Positions 35,171 through 47,900 of a DNA stretch of 64,000 nt are shown one piece after another (position 1 is the first letter of the stretch; each line of letters opens with the position of its first letter). The DNA lies in NCBI GenBank assembly GCA_013399305.1, contig VXAI01000197.1, positions 658,317 through 722,316 on the forward strand, written 5' to 3'. The notes under the pieces are model-generated. The model was not told the origin of the DNA and searched no databases. It saw nothing but the letters and a program-made list of their open reading frames with translations. The DNA comes from Rostratula benghalensis. Lineage: Eukaryota; Chordata; Aves; Charadriiformes; Rostratulidae. Both the position numbers and the translations under genes were made by a program.

Positions 35171-38100
35171 CAGGCCGGTTCGACTTGCCCGAGTTCTTGG
35201 CTCAGGTGCCCGAAGGCTCAGACACAGTTTCGGAGGGTTGCAGCTAGAATTTTGAGCTCTTGCTAGAAGGAAAGAAACGGCCTGAATATGCAGCGAGGGC
35301 TTGTTTTCAAGGGGTGTTTTCTGAGGAGCCTCACTGAGGCTCCATGGCTCTGTAGGTCGCTGTTGCTCTGGTACTACTGATCACGGGAGCTGCACAGTGC
35401 ACAAAAGGGTTTGTTTTCTCCATGATGTTTAAATGCACAGTGTACTCCAGTGGAAATTTGCAAGCATATATAAATGAGAATACGTGTGGGAGTTGCAAAG
35501 GTTAAAGGGTGGTTGGGACCCACCCCACCCACCCCCGATTCTCAAAATGAGGAACGTATGTTGAAGAATGTACTGCAAATATGTACCCTTAGAACTAGGC
35601 CGATAGGAACAATATAACCCAGGCAATCCAACAAATCAGCCTTAAAAAATGACGTGTCTTTGAGCACCACAGCAGAATAAAACAATCCTGGGAGACTGTA
35701 TTTATGCAGGTAAATATCTCCAGCATAATCCGGTTTCTTGCTGTTACCTGTATCCAAATGTGAGCATTTGAATTTGTGTGTGCTCTTTACTTATAATGCA
35801 AATGCAGGCAGGGTGTACATCCAGAATAATAATAATAATAATGGCAAGAGAGCTCTGCATTACTGCTTGCAGAGGGTGATGGGCGTACTTGCACATTCAG
35901 TAAGGCCTTTCAGCACACTGGGGGCGGCTGGAAGTTCAGCAGAGAAGCAAGACAACTAATTTCTGGTTTCCAGACTAAGAGCACGCATGTCTCTGATGTG
36001 GATTCAACTTGTGTATATTTTTGTTCAGTGCAGTTGCTTTCACAGAATACAAAAGAGCCTGACTGGAAACATCTATCGGAGTTACATGCTTTACACTGCC
36101 CCTACATTTCTGTATTTAAAGTGCACAACCTTGTGCTCAGAGCTGAAATGGATCTCCTGCTGCTGCTCTTAAAAGCCACAGGGTTCTGTATTTATAATCA
36201 CAGAGAACATGTTTAAAAGGGACCGCAAAATTGTATGAGGAGTATAATGGTTTATCTAAGTGACAGACCTGGCATTATACACCAAGCTATAAAAATATTT
36301 TATCTAGTTAGTTATTTGAGCTGCCCCTCTAGTCACTAGGAATATAAAGGCCTCCTTGACCTCCATCACCTGCCCTCCCCCCTAAAATAGCTAATCCTGG
36401 CATTGTACAGATCCTTGGAGCAGTAGCTCAGGAAGGAAAGGCAACACGCAGTCTGATATTGAATGCTGGCTCACAGAGCTGGAGCTGAAGCATCTTTGGA
36501 TAAACATCCTAGCGGGGCCACAGGAATTCAACGCAGAGCTGGGAGCCTCTCCCACAGGCAGAGCGGATGCAGCTACAGAGTTGAGAGGCAGTGTCAGCTG
36601 GCTCCTGCGAGGCTTCCTGGCAGGCTGTTACCATCTGAAGGGGGAAAAAAGAACAACCTCACACACCCTTGAAAACATGCCAGCTGCTGGACAAAACGGT
36701 CTGCTTTTCAGACTTAACTAGTCAGTGAATCATCAGATATTCCCATACTATGGATGATGCAGTTGCGATGGTCTAATATACTCAAGGCAAGATCTGTAAG
36801 GAAAAGCTGTGACCTTTTCATTGACTTAGAAAACTAGACTCCACTTAGAAAAGCAGGCAAGCTCTTGAGCACACAGCTCCTGGACAAACACTTTGCGTCC
36901 AAACGATAGCACGTTTGGTTTTTTCTCCCCAAGCAAGTTAGTTGGTTTAGTGAATAATTTCCAACGAATGTTGTCTAGCCTGTTCTTTTAAAAAGCACGC
37001 TGGCCTCCTTAGTTTCCGAAATTATTTGAAGTAATAGGAACAAAAAAATTACTTTAATATGTACAGATTTAAACAATTACAATACATCAGCTCAAACTGT
37101 TCCTATACTTCTTCAGATGGAGCTAGTTAGATTCTCCTTAAACTCATCTGTCATTCAAGCTGACTTCTTACCTGGCTTTGTATTTTATTTTGGTATTTTT
37201 CAGCTAATCAGTTTAAGTCTGAGAGGCACAGGGTAACAACCAGAGGACTGTTCTGTTTCAAGAAAAGTGTTTCTGTAGAAAGATGCTCTCATGATGAGGT
37301 AGATTGTCGTGGATTTTGAAGAATTTTTCTCATGGGGGTGTTTTTCCAGACCTGTGTTGTACTTCCAGGATAGTTCCTCGATCTGTCATGAGCAACTGAG
37401 AAATGCTATTTCGTATTTTGAAACTCTCTTTCTCCTGTCTCTTTTAATTTCGAGGAATATCAGCATGCAAGCACAACCAGCTGAGTACATGAGCCATCGT
37501 AATGGACATGACCCGTTTAGGCCCATGTGACTGGTCCTCTCTGAATAGGGGTCCTGAAGCCGGATAGTAGGATCAGGAGCTAAAATAATTCTGAGTTTGA
37601 GCTCCTGAAAACTTGCCATGGTTATTTCTGAATTGTTCCTTGGAGGGAGAAGCAGGACTTTTTTGAGAAGATGATATTAAGGCCCGTAACTCCAGCGTTC
37701 TGCCTGTGCTGTTTAATTTCATCAGCATTAATGTGAAGGTCCTTTGGTGGGAACTACAACGTTGACTAATTTATGTCAGGAGTAACTGTTCTTTGGCCAC
37801 AGCAGGCTGTTCCTAGAAGTGCCTCCGCCTTGCCTGCGGTCTCCCTTGGCATACATTCCATCATATCCACATGGAGGAGCGTATATACACTTCGCTCGTG
37901 CTGTGAATGTACTTTTTGCTGTTTAGCAGAGGATGGTTTGCAAGGATTTTAGGGAAGATCCTGGCAAGGAGCAAACCATGATCAGAGGAATTGTTCTGGT
38001 AGGTCTTCAGACCACAGGCTGGGCACCGCTGGTTTGGGCCTTTATATTTTAAATACGTATGCTTTCACAGCTTTGTCAAAGCAAATGAGAAGTATGCTAA

Positions 38101-40140
38101 ATGAAAGCAAGCCATAATTGTAGCTTTATATGGGATTGGTTGCATTCCCAGTGAAAGGTGGTAGTGCTGAAGTTGCTGCTTGAAGAATGGGAGGTGCTAG
38201 ATGAGAAATGGCACTATTAGCAATATTTTAATTTTCTGGACAAGTATAGATCAAGATGTAACAAAGCTTGCATTGCTTTTGCCTTCATCTAGATCACAAA
38301 AGATCTTTAAATAAAAGATACAAACATAAAAAATGAAATGCCCATAAAACTCAATAAATTAATCCATTAAAGAGTACTACTTTTTAAGTCTTAGGGTGAG
38401 AATCCAGACTGTTATTCTGCAGCTTGACTGACGAGGTGTCTACATATGGGACTAGAAACGTGCTTACTTTATAGTCCCAGCCTCCCAGATGAGTGCCATA
38501 CAATCATGTTAAGAAATATTGAAAGATGTGATACAATAACATAAACTCAGATAATTTTGAAAATTGATGGTTTTATTTTCACACACGTTTGTACATAAAA
38601 ATATGGTTAATACAATAATTTTACAAGAAACATTTCAAGCAGATTTTATTGCAACTGCATTTAAGGCATGAACAAAAATTAAATACAGTAAGCAATATGC
38701 TGAAATATTTACACTGAAAGGAAGATTTTGAGACATCACTTTGGTATTAGTTATTATATGAACAGTGGTGTACCTAAACCAAGCCCATTTTGGTAGATCT
38801 AAGGGATTGTGATGACTTGCCTGATATTCTTTAGCGTGTCCTAGTCCAGAAAGAGCAAATGAGAAACCTTAAGCATCCTTATACATGAGGTAAAAATACA
38901 GCTGTATGTTTGGTATATCTGTAGCTGCTTTCAGCTGTTGCAGCAATGGAAGACTTAAGCTAAATTCCTCTTAAAGACTCACATGGGATTCTTCCTTGTA
39001 AAAGGATATCCTTTGGTTGACAGAAGAAGCTTCCGTCAATTTTTTTATTCCATGAAATGACTGCTTTGTTGCCAAAAGTCCGCATCATTCAGGGGCTGTT
39101 GGGGTAAAGCAGAGTAGCCAGAAGTTTGGGAGTCACAGAATTGTTCTCAAGTACTAGACTAGCACTGGCAGCCCTAGGAAATGGTAGGCTACAGAAGAAA
39201 GACCAAGTTTATGACAGTGATAGCATCTTCCTGAATTGCACAGTGCAAACACTAGATGCACCTCAAAATGTTAACACACACTGGTCACAAACTGGGAATC
39301 TACATTTTTGTGTAACAGAATATTTGAGGCAGTTCCTGAGAGCTCCAGCATTTAGAAGGTGTGCTTTCAAAATTAATTTTGGGTATCATGAAATAAGGTA
39401 CAGAGAGCAAAGCATATCTGAGAAATAGGAAACTCAGTAAAGTATTTTATTGAGGTTGTTTACCTATAGATTCTCCTCCACTTAAAAGTGACTAAAAGAA
39501 GTATATCTAAATATATCCCGTGCTCAGGGCACATTTAATGGGAGGGATTTAGGAAAATGAAAATGTTTGCATGTCCATAGTGTCAGGTTTTCATCACTTC
39601 CCACACTCTGTGGCTTTCTAGCAATATACTTTGATACTCTTTGACAAGCTACTGCATTCCTTTTGATATACCTACAATCCTTTTTATCAAATCCCAGAGG
39701 TAAAAGCTATATCAATCTCCTTTTATATTTATACTTTTAAAGTATACCGGACTGCATTGCAAAGCAAAGCGAAACAGACTGTTTTCACTCTTTCCATGGC
39801 AAGGGTATAGACCTAGCAGATTATGGGTTGGAGGCCAATTTCTCCTAGTATTTTTGGAGCAAGGATTTTTTTTATGAGTATTTAACATTAAAGGTTAACC
39901 CAAGGTCCAAAGATTCTGTTTTAACAGCACAATAATATTTGAATGAGTTTTACTAATAAGCTTCATCAAGCAGCTTTTAAGGTTAGCTTCAAGTCAGCAC
40001 TGAAGCAGAACATTGCAGTTGAGTTTGTGGGTTGGATAAACAAACACACATTTAAGTTTGCTGTTATAAAGCCAGCTGCTGATCTCAATTACAGCAATAT
40101 GAGATCAGAAAGAAGCTTGTGGAATTATTTTTTATATGTT
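35171..40140. other. Intergenic DNA upstream of TMEM64, no gene recognised
   Basis: Composition drops back to AT-rich beyond the CpG island. (AAT)6 microsatellite at 35825-35842. No coding exon, CpG island or clear mobile element is seen. The segment 36400-36660 is a little more GC-rich and could be a noncoding exon, but nothing proves it. Confidence 0.5.
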
Positions 40141-40233
40141 GTCTTGATTTATAATTAGCTTTTACTTGGCAAAGTTTGAGCAGCCCTTTCCCATCTTTGT
40201 TGTTATTCCTTTATCTGAGAAACCACAATGTGG
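40141..40233 (+). repeat. Dispersed repeat, copy 1 of 2
   Basis: About 93 bp resembling 44819-44911 in the same orientation. The core of 29 identical bases starts AAGTTTGAGCAGCCCTTTCC and is followed by 'gttattcctttatct' with small changes. It does not look like CR1. Source family unknown. Confidence 0.75.
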
Positions 40234-43200
40234 TAACTGCTGGCAGGCATTGAACAGAGCAGGGTTTTATGCCTCTGAAGAAGGGTGAGGACTGAAAAAA
40301 AACCCAGCTTCTAAAATCAATGGCAGAACCCTTGTCTGAGCGTTACACTGTATCAGGTCCTGTTGCTGCAACAAAGCACAATTGCAAGACTCTATGTGTT
40401 TACACACCTTGTTGTAGTATATCTACTAAATTATTTTTCTTGGTTTCCAAACAGACTAACTCATGACTTACAAACCTCATGCAAGGGAAAGAAGATTCAC
40501 AGAATCTGAAACCTAATTTGCCTCTCATTTTAATTGTTATGGCCCGGCCCTGTGCAAAAGAGCATCTTAACTAGGAGTCCCAAAAGTCAGAGCAGGGTAC
40601 CAGCCTGCCTGTCCTCCTCCATGTAGTTGAAAGGAGAGGCAGATTATGACTGAGTCTGGAAATTGGTTCCCAGCCTCTACTCAGTGACTTCACCTCTTAG
40701 GTACTGAGACTGCAAACAAAAACTACACTTTTTGTCTGCTTTTTCTGGTGTCTGCACAGCTACTCCTGCAGCTGAGACCAGGGAAACAATGTAGTTCCAA
40801 GAGCAGCAATCCATTATTGCAATATTTTGCCAAAGGCTTGGAGTGTCCTCTCTTTCCTTTTGAAGGGTTCAGCAGTCCTCAGCAGGCTTTAGCGGGCACT
40901 CAGGAACTCATAAGAGGTTTTCCACATCAAGTAGCTTAGGAGATAGGTAGACACAGAATACAAATGATTGATCAGACAAGACAGTGAAGGCTGACAGGAT
41001 TTAAAGAATGTCAATGTTGAAAACACATGAAAAAAGAGCTTTTCAGTCTCATTCCCTCTGCCCCCCCAGTCACAAAAGGTGCTGTAAACATAAAAAAAAG
41101 CGCCTTTTAGCACTGCTTAAATGGACTTACAGGAAAGGTACAAGAAACAGGCAGGCGGACAGGGTCTGTGCGTGAAAAAGTGTGCTCTCTCCGACCCACT
41201 CTGTCCAAGGAGACCTCCCTGCACCATTTTCTGCACTTGAGGACAGCTTTTCCATGGCAAATGGAAACCTCTAACACTGTAAGAAACAACCTTGCACACC
41301 GTAATTAAGATTACCGTGTTTGCTAAATATGAGGCCTGTGTGCAGAGATCTAGAGCAGATCTCTAGAGGGCACATGGCTTAGACAAGTAGGGGGCATGGC
41401 AGTCTGGACTTTTGAAAGCAAACATTCCCAAATTGCACCTCTTACCAGGTTCAACAGAGCCAGAGTAGCTGTCTTAAAGAATATTTAGACGTGTTGAAAC
41501 TATTTATTGACTTTGAGACTGACTTAAACTGCCCATACCTTGAGAACAAAAGCATGTGTTTAAACTGAAGTTATTAAACTGGCATAAATCATATTGTTAA
41601 ATCAGAAAAAAGGTTTGCAAACAAATAGCAGCACATGAATTGTAATCATGCACAACTGCATTTTCTGCAGCAAACAAAACCCAAACAAATATTGTAAACA
41701 ATTGCATACAGCATTATTAAGCACACAGAGAAGTTATATATGACACTAGTAGACGTGTTCAGGCAAAGGCATTCTCAAAACCTGAAAGCATCCAGAGGTT
41801 TTAATTGCTGTGCTTTACAGCTCATCTTTTCTTTAGCTCCGATCTTTACCTGGATTTAGAGTTTGTTTGTGAAGGTGGCTGGCTGCAGAGTTTGAACCAT
41901 CTATACCATTGCTGCTCAGTTGTTGTTATAATGTTTAAATTTCAATAATTTTCACTGGGCTGCAACAATTTTTTCAACTGTATGTCGCTCCTGTACTTTG
42001 CATCCTCAAAACAGTATATAAGCATTTTATGTTGGATTTATTGCCTCCATCTCCCTTGAAGCGCTTGAAATTACCTTTATAAAATATGCATACAGTAAAC
42101 CAAGCAAATTGTACGTTTGAATGAATCTGCTCCAAAGTGCTTTCCAAAGTCATCAGGCAATACAGGCAGTCTGCAAACCTGTCTCTCCCCTTAGAAAGTA
42201 AACCCATGGGCAGCATTGTCAAAGATACCCCAGGAAGATGTTCTCAACCTCAAAATACAGCGTTTCACCATTATTCCTCCCAAAGTAACAGAAATTATTA
42301 TGTGAACCATTTAGCAAGTCCTAAGTTCCGAGTTGAGAATTTCTTCCTCATTGAAGGAGAGCCTTAAAAGATTTTTCCAGCATTGAGCTGGCTGTCTTTA
42401 TAAAACCTCTATGTAATGTATGTGATGTTTGCTTGTTTACTTCTTGTGATCAGAAATAAGGCAGAAGGGTTAAGTAAGACACAAAGGAAATGACTACCAA
42501 ATCTGGGATCTGCAATCAGTTCTTTGCTGCTATTTAGATTTTTCTGAGTTCTTTTTCTCTCTTAGAAAATTTAGAGAGGGTTATTATTTTTTTTAAGTAA
42601 ATTTGTGCAGTGAGAAAACTTCTCAAAATTTTCCTAATGGTTTTTCACAGTTTTTGTAACATACTCTGAAATGGCTGTTTCAATGTAGTTTGTATTCCTT
42701 CAAAAAATAACATGTTTTATTAATATACAGACATCTCATACCACTTCATCTTTAGGAAAATGTTGGCTTTCGTCATGATGTACAGTCCCAGTGGCAACAC
42801 CAAACTTCATCCTTTATTCCCTGTTTCCAATCAATAATGGTGGGAGGTTCACCTGTTTTCTTTCCTCCTGTCTCCTTTCTGGCATTCTGCTTATGGTAGC
42901 AGGTGTCTATTATTTCCCCAAGCAGTTACACCGGGAACTTCAGGCACGCATATCTCTTCAAATTAACTTCCCCCTGCTCCTTTGCAGCTGTTGCTGCTGT
43001 CTCACTTTACTGCCAGATGGGCAGCAGGCACCGGTCCTGAGCCAAGATGCCATTCCATCTTCAGAGCAGCAGCACTGTTAAATTCCTCACCAGAAACTGG
43101 AAAAGCTAATTACCTATATTTTTTTTCATTAAAAATTACTTTCATTTTTCTTTATGTGTGTTATTAATAATTGTCAATAAGACAGGACTAATTTTGTACC

Positions 43201-44818
43201 AAAGGAAATACTGAAGAGCTATTATGTGGACTTGGATGGGTGGACTTCCATGGGTTCTGAATGCAACTCCACACCACTCCAGCGCAAAATTAGCCTTAAT
43301 CTCAAGTATTTCTGATTATCTTCGTTATGTGTCAAGGCCTTCCAGATTCGTCTCACATCTAGCAAGACATACAAGAATATTACATTTTTTTTTGCTGTGA
43401 AATAGTTACATTTTAAAAGGTGACCTCTACCTTAAGTCCTCTAAAGTGCACAAAATTTTCATAAAAGAATTATTTCACAGGGTAAAAAAAAAGACAAAAG
43501 CCAATAAAATACATATGAAGTTGACTTAGACATTTAATAACTTGAGCAAATAGTTAGTGTGTGACAGCAACATTATCATTCAGTATAAAAAGCAGACCAA
43601 GTTGCACTGCTAAATCAATTATATTTATTTCATTATATTCTCAAATACAGTATATGTTTATAGGAACTAACGTGTTCTTTGCTAATTATGGCTGGTTTAA
43701 GACCATGGCATGCTCTATTCCTCTCCATTCCACAATAGCTTATTGGAATCATAAGAGAGAGGCTGTGATGCCTTTTTTCCTGATCTGTGACTTTTTCTGT
43801 TAACACGTGCCTTGGTCCAAGGTGCCAAAAGAGAACTGCTGGATTCCTGCAGATGCCTTTACTTCCTCACAAAGCAGACATTGTGTGCTGTTTCCTTCTA
43901 AATTGCTTTCATTGATTGTATCATAGACACACACTCCAGTAATGACAGAGACATAAATAATTACATCCAGTCTGAATTCATGGGCAAACTATACTTGCTG
44001 TCCCTTGGGACCTGCACTACACTCAGGAGCACTGACACTGGATGTGCAGATATCCCAAAATATCAAGACCCAGTTCAATATTTATTTTGCTATTTCTAAG
44101 GAAAATTGTGTTACAAATGCAAACTACTTGTCTGGATTATACATGGTTAATGTGTTACTAGAGGTTGACAAGTATACAGGAGGATCGCATCTTTCTTATT
44201 AGCATACATTAGCATTGAAAAGATTATTTTTTTTTCTATGCTTGTTTTCTTTTGATGTAACTATTATTATTTTTCCTGAATTTTTCTTTTTCTTTATTTT
44301 TTTTTCTTTCTTGCAAGAAAGTAGAAATGAAGTATCATCAATCAGCTCCTTAAAGAAATCAAAAAACTGTCAAAAAACCAGACATGAAGTGTTGAGCTCC
44401 TGTTGAGAGCAGAGATCTGGTAACCTGGCTCTGTGTAAGACCTTCAGTCTTTATGATTTAACTCTCTTATTTCCTTGTTGCCAATTCCCTTTAAAAGTTG
44501 TCATGCACTTTAAACTTTCAGCCCTTCAGATCGTTCATGTTACTTCAATGTCCACTACTCCTTCAATATCCACTTTGCCATTTGCCCCAAAATTGTTGGG
44601 CGGAAAGCAGACTACATTTCATAGGCAATAACTTTGGAGATTGCTTCAGAATTAAGACGACTGATCATAAATTGGTGTGGAGAGATAAAGTAAATCCCAC
44701 TAGCTTCCCAAAAGATACAAGAAGCTTGTACAAAGTCATCTTTTACAGACATACCAAATACAGGAGCAACACATTGCACTGGTATTTGGAATACATGAAG
44801 CATTTATGTATTTTTTAT
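40234..44818. other. Intergenic, no gene recognised
   Basis: AT-rich. The open frames at 42791-43081 and 44498-44836 look like chance. Overlapping short palindromes lie at 41344-41366. No recognisable mobile element. Confidence 0.5.
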
Positions 44819-44911
44819 GTCTTTATTTTTCATTAGCACTTTACCTAGCTAAGTTTGAGCAGCCCTTTCCCATCTTTGTAGTTATTCCTTTATCTCAGAA
44901 ACTACAAATGG
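44819..44911 (+). repeat. Dispersed repeat, copy 2 of 2
   Basis: Counterpart of 40141-40233, about 4.7 kb away, about 80% identical by eye over the aligned stretch with a perfect 29-bp core. Similarity fades on both sides. Confidence 0.75.
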
Positions 44912-47900
44912 AATCCATTGAAGGTAATCAGATTGCTCAGGTGTGATTTTCCCTTGGTGTATGCATGCAGACTGCTCCAAATAATTTTCTCCTTCATATT
45001 TGCAGAAGGATTTATTTGTGCTGTGTGTATTTTAGATAACATGGAGAAAATGTTTACTCAGAGTATATATATTTATTTATTGCTGCTACACCTTTCTCAG
45101 CACACATTTTATGGTATAGTACATATACTATGAGTACTGAATGTCACTAATGTATAGCAAACACAAGCAGAGCTGAATCCAACCCTGGTCCAGATCTGGG
45201 GACTATGCTGTGCAAGAGCCTTCACACTGTGTATCTGAATCTGTTTGCCACACTGGAAGAGACTAAAGAAGAATGGATAGGGAGAAGGAGAAGGTTAAGG
45301 GCCAAGTTACCTGTCTCCCCTCTTTCCCTGCCACCCTGCATCTTCCAGTAAACCCTGCCTGCAGGATATTGTCCTCTCATTAAGAGCTATTTCTGTAAAT
45401 AGATAAAAAACAGAAAGAGGGAGATTAATAAAAACTCTATATGACAAGTAGTTACATAGCTGAAGACTTGATCTGATTCAACAGAGCATTACAATAGCTA
45501 TAGGACAAGTTATCCTCCTTGACATCAGAGGTTTTACACAAGCAGAAAAGCAAGGAAGCACAGAAGCAGTCAATCTTAGCTAGTCTTCAGCATAGGACTG
45601 CTCCAGAAGGCTGCTTCAACAGCAGAGGCAATAAAGTCATCGTAACTCTGCTGCATCTAATTACCAAGTTCCTAATTATGAAGAATTATTTAGGATTTCC
45701 CCCAAAGAGTTCTTTTTAAAGAGTATGGGAGATTATCTCTAAAGACCTCTTCTAACATGTCACACTTAAAAGCGTTCCAGCTTCTCAGATGTGCTTCTCA
45801 AGGGAGCTCTTTCTATTTTATTGGTATCCACTAGAGAAAAATAAGCAACAGCCAAGTCATAAAAAGGTTGTTTTTTATTACTTAACATTATAGCAATTTG
45901 CTGTTGCTAACCTCATTGTAAAATTGCACAGGGAGCTGAAGATGAGTGGATGAGGTGATTCACTGGGGAACATGATTGATTGATGATGGGAAAATAATAA
46001 GTCCCAAGGAAGCACATAGCAATGAGAAACTTCAGCAAAAGGAGAGCTTTAAAGAGAAGCATTCTTTCTTTTTTTTTTTTTTTTTTTCCCTCTGAAAGCA
46101 CCCAACATCTTCATGGTACACTTTGATCTACGCCTTTTTGCCTGGGTTATTTTCACACTTGCAGAAGGCTCTTCCTGTGTGAAGGTGAAAAGGCTGCATT
46201 TGCCATCCCTGGAAACAGCTGTAGAATTCACAGTTCACCTAGAGCTCCTAAGAAAGCAAATTAACGTACGTAGCCTTTATTTCCTTCTGACAATGTAAAC
46301 CCAGCTGTTTTTATGCTGTTTGATAAGAGAAGTCTAGAATAGATCATTTGTGGTTGGCGAAAGTAGATGTATACCCCTCATGGCTGGACAATAAACTGGT
46401 CTTTCAGATGCCAGGATTTAGATCAGAGCAAAGCTCATGTAAAGAGCCCCAAAATATTTCCCCACCTGCTTCCTGCCCTTGCACAGACTGTAGCAGTCTC
46501 TGTGGTCTGGAAGCAGTACTGAAGAGGGAAGGTGTGATTTCAAAGCAGCACAACATGAGGGAAAATGTTCAATGTGGCAATGGGGTCTGCTGTGCCTGCT
46601 GTCTTGCAGAAGAGCCAAAAGGTTGCCTGGCCATCAGGAGACACTTGAAGATCAGGGTGTCTGTGGTAAAGATGATCGCTTTGTCACCTGGAACAGCATC
46701 TCTGCTGGGGGGGAAAAAAAAAGATGGAAGATCCAGTCAACTGGGAGGACAAACTACAGAGCCAAGGGGTTTCTCCTTTCTCAGAGCTCAAGAAAGACAA
46801 AAACGTGGCAAGGGATGATGATGACACTTCGTATCTTCGTACCAAGACCAAGACCAGGACAAGCATACATGAGCTTTAGAAGAAAGCTATGCCAGAAGGA
46901 ACCAACCAGTCTGTCTCCAGCAGAACTTTGCTTTGAGGGGAAGTCAGGAAATGTGGACTTTCTGGTTCTTCCTCACTGCTGATGTATACAGGTGGTACTG
47001 CGTTAAATCCTACCCTTTAAGGTATAGATTACCACACAAACATTGGTCTCCTTCTTGAGGTTTTTTGGCATTAAATTTAAACATACACTGTACTACCACA
47101 GCTAGTGTTACTACTGCAGCAGCTGTGCTTTATTTCCTACATTTCTACAATAGGGCAATTAAAGTAATGAACCTGATCTTAAGACAGAAGAGCCTCCTGT
47201 AAAGGAAATAATCTCATCAGCCTTCTGAACTGTTCAAAATAGTACTGTTTCAGGGCAGTGCAGACTGAAATTACTATTACACCAAGGTGACTTAAACCTA
47301 CAGTTGAGCCTTATGCCTTCCCAAGGGATTGCCATACAGGAGCTCTCTTGGGTTGTTTTTGGAAGCATCATGTCTTGGATGCTGCAAGTCCCTTAGCAAC
47401 ACCACTGTCAACAAAGACACACAGAATCCCCTGTAAGTGTACTCTCTACTATGGCAGCAGAATCTAACACTGAAATATACACCCTCAGATATGGAGATAA
47501 CTTGAAAAACTTTGCTGGAGGCTGCAAGGCTGCTTTAGTGGTTGTGCAAGACAGCTCTAGAAAAAGGGAGCAATTGTAAAGGGATTATTCCCAGTGCTTA
47601 CTTCAGACATCACTTTCCAGCCCAACTGTAACCAAAAATAAGAAAACAATAAATGTATCACCATTAAGATGTTAACTAAGTAATGAGTCAGGTTAAATAA
47701 AAAACAACGGGAAATTATTATTTTGATTTTACTTCTTGAGTTTTTATTAGCTAGCTGATGCAGGCCAGCTCCTGAAAAAGCACTTCTTTGACAACTTGGA
47801 CAAAAATCAAAAGATAAATTTGAAAGCCATCTCCTTTGCAGCTCTTATGACAGCCTCTCTTTAGCAAGCAGTAAGACTCCTTTAAAAATATTACAAGTCA

